NCBI GenBank assembly: GCA_037953625.1
Contig: CM075652.1
Span: 38,806,501-38,870,500, forward strand
DNA: 64,000 bases
Origin: Crotalaria pallida
Lineage: Eukaryota; Streptophyta; Magnoliopsida; Fabales; Fabaceae
Direction: 5' to 3'
Below the pieces are notes generated by a model. It saw only the letters and a list, made by a program, of their open reading frames with translations. It was not told the DNA's origin and searched no databases. Position 1 is the first letter of the stretch, and each line of letters begins with the position of its first letter. The position numbers were made by a program, and so were the translations under genes. Positions 35,004 to 48,224 of this stretch are shown piece by piece.

Positions 35004-36917
35004 ATGGCAGAAGGGGGAGGAACTATTCCGCCTCCTCTTTCCCGTATAACGTTAGGTGATTATGCTACCGTGGATATGTATGCCTCCAGCATAGTCCATC
35101 CACCAATCTCAGCAACCGCCTTCAAAATTGATCCCAATTACATACAACTCATCAAACAGGATCAATTTGAGGGTGCGGCAAATCAAGACCCACGGGAGCA
35201 TATCGCCAACTTCTTGAGCCTCCTCGACTTATTCAAAATCGAGGGTGCTTCGGATGAGGCCATTCGGATGAGATTGTTCCCCTTCTCACTGAGAGGCGAG
35301 GCAAGGACATGGTTGCACAATCAGGCACCTGAGAGTTTTTCCAGTTGGAAAGTGCTTGTCTCCAAATTCATTGACAAGTTCCTTCCAGCTGGACAACAAG
35401 CAAAGCTGAGGCAAGACATCAATTCCTTCAAGCAAGAAGAAGATGAGCCATTGCATGAGGCCTGGGAACGTTTCAACCTGCTGCTAAGAAAGAACCCATA
35501 CCGTATGCCAGAATACCAGGAGATTACTCTATTTTACAATGGGCTCAATGGGCATGACCAGACTATGATTGATGCAGCAGCAGGTGGAGCATTGAGGAAG
35601 AAAACTATTGAAGAGGCCAGAGAAATCATCACCAATTTGGTATTCAGCAGTAGTCAGACTGTCAGAGGGAAAAGCATTCAGAATAATAAAGGTTCAGACT
35701 CTTCTTTAATCTAGGCCCTTATCCAACAAAATAAGGAGATACAACAACAGCTAAAAGCATTGGTGAAGCAAGTTGCATCCCAGGCTCTGAAATGTGATTT
35801 TTGTGGAGGAAGTCACCGGAATAGTGACTGTGCTTATCAAGTCAGAAAGGGACCAACCACCATTGAGGAGCAAGTAAATCAACTTAATGCAACATGGTAT
35901 CAGCCGGCACCCAACCCACCTCAACCACAAAAGAAGGATTGGGAGAAGGCGATTGAAGCATTAACTCTCAATACCCATTCCTTCATAGCTGAGTCTCGGG
36001 CTAATTTCAATAATCAGCAAGCCAGCATCAAGAACTTAGAGATGCGGGTAGATCAAATAGCAAATCAAATATCAGAGATAGTAACCCACACCAAGGAAAG
36101 ATGCATGGTAGTCACCCTTCGAAGTGGCAAGTCATATGAGGAGCCACTGAAAAAGGGTGATGCAACTGAGAGGGAGTATGAAAAGAGGGAAGAGTTCAAG
36201 CCATCAGTTGAGCAAGAGGAGCCTGAAGCACCGAAAGCGCAGGGTCCACCTGCGGATCTCAATCAGGGCACACCCAAACCAGCACCACTACCTTTGAGGG
36301 TACCTTTTCCTCAGAGGTTGAAGAAGGATGAAGACCAGAAGCAGTTTTCCAAGTTCCTGGAGATGCTACGGAAGCTGCACATCAATATCCCGTTTGCTGA
36401 GGCACTTGCACAAATGCCTCAGTACGCGAGATTCATGAAGGAGTTGCTAACAAAGAAGAAGCGGATGCTCTTGACTGAGGAGACATTCCCAATAGTAGAG
36501 AAGTGCAGCAACATCATCAAGCGAAACCTTCCACCAAAGCTAAAGGACCCAGGTAGCTTTAACATTTCAGTTAGCATAGGCAAGGAGTATTCAGGTAAGG
36601 CTCTCTGTGACTCAGGAGCTAGTGTTAATGTTATGCCCTTGTCGGTGTTTGAAAAATTGAAAATAGAAAAGATTGAGACTACCTGGGCGACACTTGAGTT
36701 AGTTGATAAATCCATCCTCCGCCCTTATGGAGTGGTGGAAGACCTTCTGGTAAAGGTGAATGATTTTATCCTGCCCCTTGACTTTATGGTACTTGATATA
36801 GAAGAGGATAAAAACATTCCTCTAATTTTTGGAAGGCCATTCTTGGCCACAGCAGGGGCAGTGATTGATGTGCCTAGGGGAGAAGTGATTCTCCGAGTGA
36901 ATGGTGAGCATGATTGA
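35004..36917 (+). pseudogene. gag: Gag and protease of D
   Basis: It starts at ATG 35004 (MAEGGGTIPPPLSRITLGDY). The gag domain includes FPFSLRGEARTWLHNQ and FIDKFLPAGQQAKLRQD; a zinc knuckle CDFCGGSHRNSDC follows, then a coiled-coil-like stretch, a Pro-rich linker (PKPAPLPLRVPFPQRLKK) and the protease site ALCDSGASVNVMPLSV. A TAG at 35712-35714 breaks the single frame between gag and the zinc knuckle. The frame stops at 36917 within rearranged sequence, and RT onward is deleted. The Gag part before the stop is 236 codons. Confidence 0.85.
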
Positions 36918-36944
36918 TGTGCCTAGGGGAGAAGGCCATTCTTG
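36862..36944 (+). other. Rearranged deletion junction with templated filler
   Basis: Two pieces of nearby protease sequence are copied again at the break: 36862-36885 (24 bp) recurs at 36911-36934, and 36832-36845 (14 bp) recurs at 36931-36944, in swapped order and overlapping by GAAG. The second copy then runs into 3' LTR sequence with TTG shared. This is what filler copied from nearby DNA during end joining looks like. Confidence 0.75.
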
Positions 36945-37249
36945 TTCATGATTTAGGGGAAGACAATAATTCATAATTAGATAGACGAAACATACAATGA
37001 AACCACGTTCCTAACAATCCTTCTCTACCTGCTCACAACTCTCTTTAATTTTCAGCATTAGTTTTAGTTTTAGTTGTTAATTTCAATTCAAATCTATTTT
37101 AATCAAATCTGAATTTTAATTATAGGATTTACTTTTAGTTGCATTAAGGTAAAAGTAGATTCAACATTCTCACAAACTCCATGTGGGACGATATCTGGTC
37201 TTCCTAGACTATATTACACGTTGACCCAGTACACTTGCTCATATCAACA
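36942..37249 (+). repeat. 3' LTR fragment of D
   Basis: 308 bp matching the end of the D 5' LTR, from TTGTTCATGATTTAGGGG to ATATCAACA, without the B insertion, so it shows the empty site of B near 37060. The first ~990 bp of this LTR were lost in the deletion. Confidence 0.88.
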
Positions 37250-37254
37250 CTCTC

Positions 37255-39291
37255 TTCATGAGGAACAATTAATTTCGTTTAAAAATTCACTAAATCTTTT
37301 AATCATGCACCTTACCATGAAGAGCTACCTTCATCTAATTTCATAAGATCCTAGATGAAGGAGTGACAAATCACTCAAGGTGGATGAACTCAAAGAAAGA
37401 GGGAATGTGCCCTGGGACTTGAAAAAATTTAGTTTAATTCGTCTTCAAAAGTCAAAACAATTACATTCCCTTTTACTTCAAGTTTAAAAATTGAGTTTTC
37501 ATTCCAAATTGATTTGAGTCGCATAAGAAGGGTTCCTATTTGATCGATGCGTGACTTAATTACAAAATTCCCTACTCGATCACTTAGAAATCCTTGTTTT
37601 TCTTACTATTTCTTGAAAATTTGTCGTGCGACCTCACTATCCATTTGGAATAATTGTAGTTCGGTGCAAACTTTTGAAATTCATTTTAAACACTCACATA
37701 ATCAAACAAGCATTTATCATAACATCCACTCACAAGCATTAAACAAAATTAACTTTTCAAATACTAGAGTCAAGCACATAAATCAATTCAAACATATACA
37801 AACATAATCAGTTTTTATTTCAAACACAATTTCCCAAAAACAACATCTTCAGTCAATGCTTAGTGGAAGGTAGTTTTGGGACTTTAAACATAAAGATGGT
37901 AATTGAAAAGCTATTAATCCCAAAATCGTTTGAAAACATTTTCGAAAATTTAAATTCATTTCCAGATAAACATAGACCTGTTCATGTATACCAAATACAC
38001 TACCAATGATGTAATCAAAAGTGAGTTAAGAACTTCTATGTTGAATTTTAACTCCATCCTCGATTAGATAAACCTCTTTTCGTTACAAAAGTTTATTATA
38101 GTAACTCGGGGTTCAAGTTCAATCATTAGAAGCTTCAACTTAACTTTCGATCAATATTAAAGTCACCGGAAATCAAATTAGTGGTGGAATCAACCACGAG
38201 TTCAATAAAGATGTTTTTTTTGTTTTTATGGATTTTAGTCTAACCGATGCAAACTGAGTCATTCGGATAGATTAGAATCGAGGTAGTAAATCATTTTGAT
38301 TCTCATGGTTCCACTTCTAATTTTCGTCCGCTTACTTTAACGCTGCACAATCCCACATATAAGCATGTTTCGAGAACCTTTTGATTGAATTCGAACCACT
38401 TCTCAAATTGGGCAAAAATTTTATTTTTATTTGAAACTCAAATTAATATCGTTCAGTGTTTTAAATCCGATCGATTAGTTCTCGATGCCTATTTTCATTT
38501 GATGCCACAATCACTTGAATCAAGTTTAGTAACGAAACCGCTTAGTAATTTAGTATAAACCTTATTTTTCGTTTCTCTTAAATACTAATCTAATCAACAT
38601 GACTTTAATCACTTGGTTGGATTAGTATTCGAGATTCATAATTTATGTGTTCCATGCGGTTCCATTTCTAATCCCGGTTCAATTACTTTGACACCAAATT
38701 ACACAACAAACATACATTAAGATCACACATGAAGCACTTAGCAAAGCAAACAAACATAAAAGAATTAACACATAAGTTTTATACACAGGAGATCCATTAC
38801 TAATTCACGATGATGCACAAACTCCTAGATTTCGACAACATCACCTCTCGATAAATGCAACATCGGATTGTCCAATTCCGACACTACATTCCATAAGTGG
38901 TAATAGCCTTCGTTATCCAGTTAAAGTTTATGCACTCCGTTATTAATTAGTAAGATTTCCTTTGTAAGAAACTTTAATTTTTAATTAACTCAACTTGGAA
39001 TTTGCATCCCATAAACAAGAATCAATTGCACCTTTGAAGTTTTCTACTTACAAATGTGCCACACTTATAGGATGCAATTCTTTGAATCCCTAAGGGATCC
39101 TACTTAGGTTCCCAAAGAATCACATTCTATTCTCCTTTACTATCAAACATTTGCACCAATCACCAAACATTAAAATTTTCACTTAAAAGGGTCTCACCTC
39201 TTGAGAAGAAGCTTGAGATGAGAGTGTTCGCAGCGAGATCGGGACCACTTTCCCTCAGGTCGGAAGGAAGGAACTGCTCTGATACCATAAA
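37255..39291 (-). mobile_element. Element E internal region, part 2 (non-coding)
   Basis: 2 kb of AT-rich sequence ending at a primer-binding site (39276-39287, minus strand TGGTATCAGAGC) beside the 5' LTR. No retroelement protein motif is seen. Two diverged copies of a ~300-bp block are suggested by the repeated theme of TTAGTCTAACC...GATTAGAATCGAGG and GGATTAGTATTCGAG with GGTTCCA.TTCTAAT (38230-38690). With part 1 the interior is ~3.2 kb: primer site and polypurine tract present, proteins absent. Confidence 0.7.
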
Positions 39292-40852
39292 TGTAACACC
39301 CCAAGTTTTTTTTATAGAAAATATCGCTTAAAAGGTTTGATAATTAAAATGGAGAACTTAAAATTTTCTTTTCATAAATCAAATTTACATATGAAATTGG
39401 GTATTTCAATTACAATATGAGTAGCGCAACATATAATTTCCTTCTTTCCAAATCTTCCGCTGCGACACTCTGATCCTCAAGCTCCTTGACAATCACCTAA
39501 AATGATAACCACTAAGGGTGAGAGCTTTTCACAACACATTGAATTAGAAGATAGTAAAAAGCACATACTAGCAACTTAAGCATCATAATCAAATCAAGCC
39601 GTGAATAACAAAATGCATTACATTTTCATTTTCCAAAATCATTATCATATCCCATTATAAACCATATAACGTGTGTCTCCTCACGGTCAGAGGACAACAC
39701 CCAACATAAAATCACATGTCTCCTCACGGTCAGAGGACAACATACCAAACATAACATCGTATGTCTCCTCACGGCCAGAGGACAACATACCCACTTATTG
39801 TTTTCTTTTACTCATGTCTTTTAGTTTGTACCACTAGGAATTGGTTTCTCCTGCTAGGGCGTTTGTACACCCATTAGGGACTTATACATCCATCAGGACT
39901 ATCACCCACTAGGCCTCACCCGTTAGGACTAATACATATAATCTTATACTCATACTTATCACATTCCTTAGCATATTCAAATCACATACTTTAGTCTTTT
40001 TCACATTTTCTAGTCTTTTAGTTTTCGTTGAATTGATCAATTGGGTACATTGACTCTTAACGGGGCATTTTCACCTAATGGGGCGTTTTAGCCGGATGGG
40101 GCGTTTGACCCTAATGGGGCGTTTGTACACCTAGCAGGAACACCTAGTGTCCCAATGTCCCAATGATCAATTCAACCGTCCATATCAATCCAAACACATT
40201 CACCATAAATCACACAATTCAAAAAGCCGTTTATAACAGGTAACAATCATCCACATTCATGCATTCACATCATTCTCAATTTTCACATCACATAACAACA
40301 AATAATTAACATCATTTATACTCCAATACTATTCGCCAACAAAATTCACAAAACGCATATATTCCAAACTACGACTAAAACCCAACTTCAAAACATCCTA
40401 ATTAAACATATTCATCATCAGGTAAACAATTATCCTTAGCCATGAAATATCCTTATGACCACTAATCCTCTTACCACCTACTAGCTTGCATTATTTATTT
40501 TCTCATAATTAATTACTTATTCTTAATTATACCCTTTTAATACACATAAGGAACATAGCAACTCTCAATGAACAACATACATCACAGATCAATCAACATA
40601 CTCAGGTATGTCTCAGAGTGCTTAAATATAAGTCAACTCCCTAGGGTTCTTCACTTCCTACTTTTAACAACATACTTGAGGGGTTTTTAGCAAATTATTG
40701 TCAATTAAATTAAATAATTAAATTAAATCAAAATATTTTCAGTCTCCCTAAACCAACTCTAACCAGGTGCTATTTTTCTACCCACAACCCAATTTAACTA
40801 CTTAACCCAAGTCCTATTATATACCCCAACTATCCCTAACTCAAAGTGTGGA

Positions 40853-41974
40853 TGATGAGCATTTTATTTCCCATTATTCCTTGCATTATTTTACTCCTAT
40901 TATTAAGACTTGTTGCCCATTTGACATTGTTTAGCTTGATTTAGTGATTTAGAGTTTATTGGACTAATATTTTGAATATTGTTTAATTTGGGATTATTTA
41001 GCCTGATTAATTCTATTTCTATTTTCAGGTCATATTTGGCACAAGGGCTTTTTGGACATTTTGGGAATGAAGATTTAATGTTGGAAGAGAAGATATATAA
41101 TGAAGTGAAGATTGTAATCTATCTTTAGGATTAGTTGAGATTTAGTTATATCTTTTAAGCTTTAGATTTTATCTATAAGATATTTTTAGATTTATTTTAG
41201 AGATAAGCTTTCCTTAGGATTTGGGCCCATGATTTAGGCCCGTTTTGTGATTTAAAAAGCTAAATTCGTGTAAACCCTGGAGAGATTCCATTCACGTTTT
41301 TTTTTACATTCTCTCTCATAGAGAAGGCTTAGTTTTGCTCTCCAAGCTTGTGGTGGCTGCTAGGGTTTCTCTCTCTTCTCCTTTCTACACGTTTTTGGTA
41401 TTTTTCTTCATGGAAGGCTAAACTCTTAGGTTAAATCCCTTTGGTAATGTATCACATACTCTTGAGGTTTTGTTCTTAATGCTATTTCGTTTTTATTCAC
41501 TATTTTCATGCTTATTGATATGTTATGGTTCGCTTAGTTCCATTGTATAGAGATAATCCATGTGTATGAATGCTTAATTTATGCAAACTCGTAAAAACTC
41601 CATGCTTTGGCTTTTAATGCTTAATTAGAGGTTTGGGTTTTGGGGTGAGAATTGAATTTTCGCTTAGTATTTAATTCTCACGAGTTGGACAGTGAAGAGG
41701 AAAGAAATTGATCTTTTGTGACCGATGATAGAGTTGTGAACGCGAGCCAAAGGGGTTTATCCGCTTTTCCTTATCTGTTTCTTCGTTTTGATTTAATTCT
41801 GTTTTGATTTCAATTATTCAATATTCAATACAAAAAAAAACCCCCCCTGTTTTCTATGCATACTATGTGTTCGACCTTTTGCTTGATAAGATATTCCTTG
41901 GGAGACGACCTAGGAGTCACTTCCTAGTACTATACTTAAACTGTTTTTATTTGTATCGGGTACGGCCTCGATCA
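40853..41974 (+). repeat. 5' LTR of G
   Basis: 1122 bp, TGATGAGCATTTTATTTCCC to CTCGATCA. It contains an A-run followed by a C-run near 41822-41848 and the conserved GGTACGGCCTCGATCA end shared with 1-452. Confidence 0.95.
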
Positions 41975-41978
41975 AATT

Positions 41979-41996
41979 TGGCGCCGTTGCCGGGGA
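41979..41996 (+). other. Primer-binding site of G
   Basis: TGGCGCCGTTGCCGGGGA, complementary to the 3' end of plant Asp-tRNA, the usual primer of Athila elements. It starts four bases after the LTR end. Confidence 0.9.
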
Positions 41997-42699
41997 TTAT
42001 CGGTTCTTGCCAAAGGTCATTAGCAGTTAGTTAGTGTCGTAGTTAGTATAGTTATTATAGTGTGTCGTGTCTGATTTAGGGTCTAGTAGTCAATTTTGAT
42101 AACCGGTTGAAGTTGCACTGTTTGCTGTTTTGCTATTTTGTTGCAATTAGTGTATTTGATTGATTCTGTGGTTGCTAGTTCACATAGTTGTGGGTGGAAT
42201 TTTTGCACGAAAATTTATATCCACACTACTTTTATCATATAAAAAGGTTTTGAGGCACCACGATCACTCAGATCACCACTGGTTGTGAGTTCCAAAAAAT
42301 TTTTTCAAGTTTTAGCAGCACTTTCTTCAAATCGTCGCAACTTTTGACCCGTAACTCGGAATTTGACGAATTTTATATCAAATCGAAGGGAATTTTCTGA
42401 ATAATCTGATTTTTCTCACTTTGTCAGAAAACTCCTTCGTCTGGATCCTGAAAAAGCCGTTTTACTATTTTTTTTTATTTTACAAGTTTTATTTTCTTAG
42501 TTTTTGGTCTCTGATTTAATTGTTTGACTTGGTTCCCTTTTGAATTTTGTCCACAAACTTTTTGTGGTATGTTTTCATGATTTTAGGGTGCTGAAAAAAA
42601 TAAAGGAAAAAATTTTAAAAAATAAAAAAATTTTGTTGCCTATTTTGGTCATGTATATTAGTGACAGTTTGCTATGATACATGGTGTTCTGTTCAGTAC

Positions 42700-45600
42700 A
42701 TGACTAGGGGCAACCCAAGCTACTTGCATCCATATAACCCTGAAATTGATAGAACTTATCACAGACTAGTTAGACAAAATAGGAACCAGTCCATAGGTAG
42801 TGAGTCTATTGAGTCTTTACATAGTGAGTCTGCTTCTTTTTCTTCTATTCCTATAAATTCTGATTCTTATTCTGATTATTCTGAAAATATGGCTCAACCT
42901 CCACCACGTGAGAGGACATTGAGGGAGCTGGCTGCACCTGATTTCACTATTGAAGATTTGTGCATCCAGTATCCCGATGACCCGTATGAGCTAAGGTCTG
43001 GACTAATTCATTTGTTGCCCAAGTTTAATGGTCTTGCAGGTGAGGATCCTCATAAACATCTCAAGCAGTTCCATATTGTCTGTGCTACTATGAAACCACA
43101 TGATGTGCAAGAGGATCATGTTTGTCTTAAGGCATTCCCACACTCCCTAGAAGGGCTTGCCAAGGATTGGTTGTACGATCTGGCCCCTGGTTCTATCACA
43201 GTCTGGGATGACCTGAAGAGGGCATTTTTGGAGAAATTCTTCCCTGCATGCAGAACAACAGCAATCCGAAAGGATATATCAGGCATCAGGCAACAAAGTG
43301 GAGAAAGTCTCTATGAGTATTGGGAGAGATTCAAGAGACTGTGTGCGAGCTGCCCCCACCATCAGATCTCATAGCAGCTGCTTATTCAATATTTCTATGA
43401 AGGTCTCAACCTCATGGAGAGAAACATGCTTGATGCTGCAAGTGGTGGTGCCCTAGGAGACATGACACCTTTAGAAGCCAGAGTCAAGATTGAGAAGATG
43501 GCTTCCAATTGTCAACAATTCCATGCAAGGGGCAACAACGATGCAATCATAGTGAGAGGAGTGAATGATGTTGGCACAAGTTCTGGTAAGGTTGAGAAGC
43601 TTGAACAGAAGATAGATTCACTTACAACTTTGGTCACTCAATTGGCCATCAACCAGAAGAAGTTGTCTCTGCCTGCTAGATTATGTGGCATATGCACATC
43701 CGCTGAGCACCCCACAGATGCATGCCCTTCTGTACAGCAGCAGCCCACGACTGATGCTGACCAACCTGAGGCATATGCCGCCAACATCTTCAACAGTAGA
43801 AACCAGCAGCCACAGAACTTTGATCTCTCTACCAATAGATACAACCCTGGTTGGAGGAACCATCCCAACCTGAGATGGTCTGATCAGCAACCTTCACAGG
43901 TTCAATTTCAGAACAATTCTAGACCACCATATGTACCTCCTCCAGTCCAGCAACAGAGACAACAACAACAGGCTAATTCTGCACCACCAGCTCCTACTAC
44001 TGAGCTGCAGCCTTCATTGGAAGAGCTGATGAAACAGATGACCATGCAAAATCTCCAATTCCAACAGGAAACTAGAGCATCCATTCAAAGACAAGAGGCC
44101 TCCATTCAATCTTTGACCAATCAGATGGGACAGATGGCAACAACAATCAACACTATGCAATCTCAGAATTCTAACAAGTTGCCATCCCAAACAGTGATCA
44201 ATCCAAACCAGAATGTGAGTGCTATTAGTCTAAGGTCAGGGAAGCAGATTGTCACACCCACACCAGAATCTGACCTCAACAAAGATGATCTAGTTTCACC
44301 CAACAAGAAGACCCAAATGGTCGAGGAGAGTGAGCACACAAGTACCAGAAAATCCCATCCAGCTCAGCCTTCCTCAAGCACAACACCTGCTGCTGCCCAA
44401 CAACCACCCCCCATTCCTCTTCCTTTCCCACCAAGGGGGGTGACTCAAAGCAAGAAAATGGAAGAGATTGACAAAGAGATACTTGACACATTCAGGAAGG
44501 TGGAAGTCAAAATACCCCTTCTTGATGCAATCAAGCAGATTCCAAGGTATGCAAAGTTCTTGAAGGATCTATGCACACACAAATGGAAGCTCAAGGGCAA
44601 TGAGAGGATCAACATGGGAAGAAATGTCTCTGCTCTTATAGGTAAACCCGTCCCTCATATTCCTGAAAAGTGTAAGGATCCTGGAACTTTCTCTGTGCCT
44701 TGTATCATAGGTAATACTAAATTTGAGAATGCTTTGCTAGATTTAGGAGCATCTATTAATGTTATGCCTATGTCTGTTTTCAAGTCTCTTTCACTTGGAC
44801 CTCTTCAACCTACGGGTGTGGTTATTCATTTGGCAAATAGATCTACTGCCTACCCCGCAGGTTTGATAGAGGATGTCCTGGTTCGGGTTGAAGAGCTTAT
44901 CTTTCCTGCTGATTTTTATATTCTTGATATGGAAGAGGACACCTCTCGTAGTGTTGTCCCTATCATATTAGGGAGACCATTTTTGAAAACAGCCCGAACC
45001 AAGATAGATGTGCATGCAGGTACACTTTCCATGGAATTTGATGACAGTGTGGTTCGATTCAATATTTTTGATGCTATGAAACATTTTTCTGATGACCACT
45101 CTGTTTTTCATGTTGACTTGATTGATGATCAGATTGATGAGCATGTTCTAGACTTTTTGCATAATTATGATTTGCCATCTTTCACTAGCTCATTTACTTG
45201 TTCTGCATGTTCTGATTCCGAAATGTGCACTGCATGCATTGAAATTGACCAGTTTTTAAATTCTGCTACTGCATCTGTTGATTCATATGATATAGATTCA
45301 GATCATGCTAACCCCATTTCTGTTTTGCATGAGTCTAATTCACTTGTTCAGGTGCAGGCGGCAGAATCCAATTCTGCTGCTCCTTTAGTTCCATCTGTGA
45401 TGCAGGCACCTTTATTGGACCTGAAGCCCCTTCCTCCTCATCTCAAATATGCTTACTTGGAGGCTGAGCAGAAACTTCCAGTGATCATCTCTACCTCCCT
45501 TTCTGTTGATCAAGAGAAGAAGCTGCTGGATGTAATTAGAGCAAACAAAAGGGCAATAGGATGGACTTTGGCAGACATACCTGGTATTAGCCCCTCCATG

Positions 45601-46716
45601 TGCATGCATCGGATTTTATTGGAGGATGGGGCTAAACCAGTGAGACAACCCCAGAGACGGTTGAACCCCCAGATTCTTGATGTGGTGAAGAAAGAGGTCA
45701 CCAAGCTGCTGCAAGCTGGCATTATCTACCCCATTTCAGACAGCACTTGGGTAAGCCCGGTTCAAGTAGTTCCCAAGAAGTCTGGGGTGACAGTTGTCAA
45801 AAATGAGAAGGATGAGCTGATTCCCACTAGAGTGCAGAACAGTTGGAGAGTCTGCATTGATTATAGGAAGCTCAACCAGGCGACCCGCAAGGATCACTTT
45901 CCTCTTCCCTTCATTGATCAGATGTTGGAGCGCCTGGCAGGTAAATCTCACTATTGCTTCTTAGATGGTTTCTCTTGTTATTTCCAAATCTGTATTGCAC
46001 CAGAGGACCAACATAAGACTACATTTACCTGTCCTTTTGGTACATTTGCTTATAGGAAGATGCCTTTTGGCCTATGCAATGCTCCTGGCACTTTTCAAAG
46101 ATGTATGATGAGTATTTTTAATGACTTACTTGAGCATTGCATAGAGGTCTTCATGGATGATTTTAGTGTATATGGTTCCTCTTTTGATGCATGTCTTGAT
46201 AGTTTGTCTAAGGTGCTTAATAGGTGCATTGAGACTAACCTTGTCTTGAATTTTGAAAAATGTCATTTTATGGTAGAACAAGGCATAGTCTTAGGGCACA
46301 TTATTTCGCATAAGGGCATAGAGGTTGACCCTGCTAAGCTGCATGTAATATCACATTTGCCTTACCCCTCTTGCGTGCGAGAGGTGCGTTCTTTTCTTGG
46401 CCATGCAGGTTTCTATCGCAGGTTAATTCAGAACTTTAGCTCAATTTGCAGAAAGGAGTTCTTGGTTGGTCAAAAAGTGTTGCTCTACAACTCTAGGCTT
46501 GGACTCATGAGTGGAAAGCTCCGCTCTAAATGGATTGGACCGTTTGTAGTCACCCAGGTGTTTCCTTATGGCACTATGGAGATCAAGAGTGAGTCCACAG
46601 ACAAGAGCTTCAAAGTCAATGGCCACCGACTCAAGCCTTTCCTAACCTCTCCTACTTTGGATGATGCACCTGTGGAGGAGGCCTCATTGGTCGACCCCAT
46701 TTTTGACCCACCATGA
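42700..46716 (+). pseudogene. Gag-protease-RT fused to the integrase C-terminus in G
   Basis: One frame from ATG 42700 (MTRGNPSYLHPYNPEIDRTY) with a single TAG at 43372-43374; the part after it is open for 1100 codons from 43414. Visible domains: gag (EGLAKDWLYDLAPG, FLEKFFPACRTTAIRKD), zinc knuckle [14 protein letters not shown], Gln-rich linker, protease site [14 protein letters not shown] with [24 protein letters not shown] and [10 protein letters not shown]. After [10 protein letters not shown] the frame passes directly into [17 protein letters not shown], which normally follows integrase. RNase H and the integrase zinc and catalytic domains are absent. So it cannot mobilise itself, though Gag, PR and RT are nearly complete. 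Confidence 0.88.
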
Positions 46717-48224
46717 TTTCGGGAGTCTTCTTTTCTCCTTCCTTACTCTTTTTATTGCACTTGTCTATATCTGTCTGATTCTGCTATTTGTGTTCCATTG
46801 AGGACAATGTGTGATTTAGGTGTGGGGGGGAGAGTAGTTTAGGTTGCATATTTTTGCTTTGATTTTTTTAGGTTTTGCTAAGTTTTGGGCATTTTCTTGC
46901 ATGTTTTTGCTTCATTTTAGTAGAGTCTTGGTATCTTGTGTCTGAATTCATGCATTTCTGTGTGTAAAGTTGCTTTTGATAATTAAGAGGTGTTAACACT
47001 GTGATAGAATTGTCCCTTTTGTGAGGATTTGAGCCTTAATTGTGGGTGGATTGCTATATATGCCACCTAATTTTTCTTTCATGTGTGATTGCACTCTGGA
47101 TTACTTGCACTCTAGAACTTGACTTGACTCTTGTTGATACTTGATATTCCCATGCACATTTTGAAATGATTTAGGCATTGTTTTTTTTCTTGAATAAGCC
47201 ACTAGCCATATGAGCCTACCTTGAATGAATTTATCCTTTGATAGCCCCTTTGAGCCTTTATATCCCTTTTCTTTGTTCTTTAGCTCATTACAAGCCTATG
47301 ACTGAAAAACCATGATTGTCCTAACCTTAGGGAATGTTGGAGCTTTGGAATTGTTTTGGGAATGGGTATTGAGTAAGCGAGGGTGCTTTGTTCTTCATCT
47401 CTTGTGAGTTCTGGGTTTTGCCTCTATGGTCGGTGATGTAATTATGGCTTTATCTCATTATGCCATTTTTATTGTTTCTTCTTTTCTTTCGTTCATGAAG
47501 TTCTGCAATGTAATGCAATTCAAAAAAAAAAATTGAAAAAATGAATGATGAAAAAAAAGAGGAAGAAAAAAAAAAGAAAAAAAAATAGAATAAAAGGTTG
47601 ATTGAGGCATAGAGGATTGGAATTAGAGGTTGTTGTTATGTTTATCATTTCATTCTGGGGTGGATTGTGCTTATTTTTTTACTTGTTCCCCATTGCTCCT
47701 TTATTTCCTTGGGTTTTAGCTACATTTCCCATATTTTTATCCTACCTTGTCCTTGGCCCCATTACAACCCTGAAAAGACCTTTTGATCTTAATGTGCATG
47801 TGTATTGATTGTTGATGTTAGAGGCTTGTCAAACCTATGGTTGTGTTTGTTTTTCATGATGTGCCTTGAGTGTAAACACTGATTAACCTTAAACACTTGA
47901 GTGTAAACACTATTGAGTGATCCTTGTGAGTTTCTATCATCTTTGTGACTACCCTCTTGATGTCATTGGTTTTCTTTGCATATTTGAAATAATTGGATGA
48001 TGTTCATGGATGCTTTGATTCTTTCGTCCTTATTTTCTTCGTGTGCTCGATTTTGCCCATTTCTTTGCATTTCCTAGAATTCATTGTGAAGTATGTAATC
48101 TCTTAGGTTTGCATTCATTAGTTTTAGTAATCTTGTTACATGATTCACTTTGGTGCATATTGATCTTCTCAGTCCTAATTCTTAGTTTTGCCCAGGAGTG
48201 CAAAAGGATAAGTGTGGGGGTATT
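46717..48224 (+). other. 3' non-coding region of G
   Basis: 1.5 kb between pol and the 3' LTR. A polypurine-like AGGTGTGGGGGGGAGAG lies at 46817-46834. 47520-47590 is an A-rich, AAG-rich run. Nothing supports the envelope-like gene that some Athila elements have here; the 68-codon frame at 47602-47808 is hydrophobic but short. The polypurine tract AAGTGTGGGGGTA stands just before 48225. Confidence 0.7.

Larger units (their letters stand above)
21831..37249 (+). mobile_element. Element D: Athila-type element, internally deleted
   Basis: It starts TGATTTGGGT and ends ATATCAACA, with CTCTC at 21826-21830 and 37250-37254. It consists of a 5' LTR (interrupted by B), a primer-binding site, gag and protease, then a direct jump into the last 308 bp of the 3' LTR. 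RT, RNase H and integrase are gone. Without B it is ~3.8 kb. The gag and protease sequence (DSGASVNVMP) and the Asp-tRNA-like primer site fit the Athila/Tat branch; Athila is the better fit. Confidence 0.85.

Noticed and set aside
42661..42699. Start of the G gag at 42661
   Set aside because: The codon is GTG; the first in-frame ATG at 42700 is a more credible start.
47520..47590. Poly-A tract as the tail of a retrogene or LINE
   Set aside because: It lies inside the 3' non-coding region of G, lacks flanking duplications and has no coding sequence upstream other than G pol.
47602..47808. Envelope-like gene in G
   Set aside because: Only 68 codons with hydrophobic stretches; too short and without supporting features.
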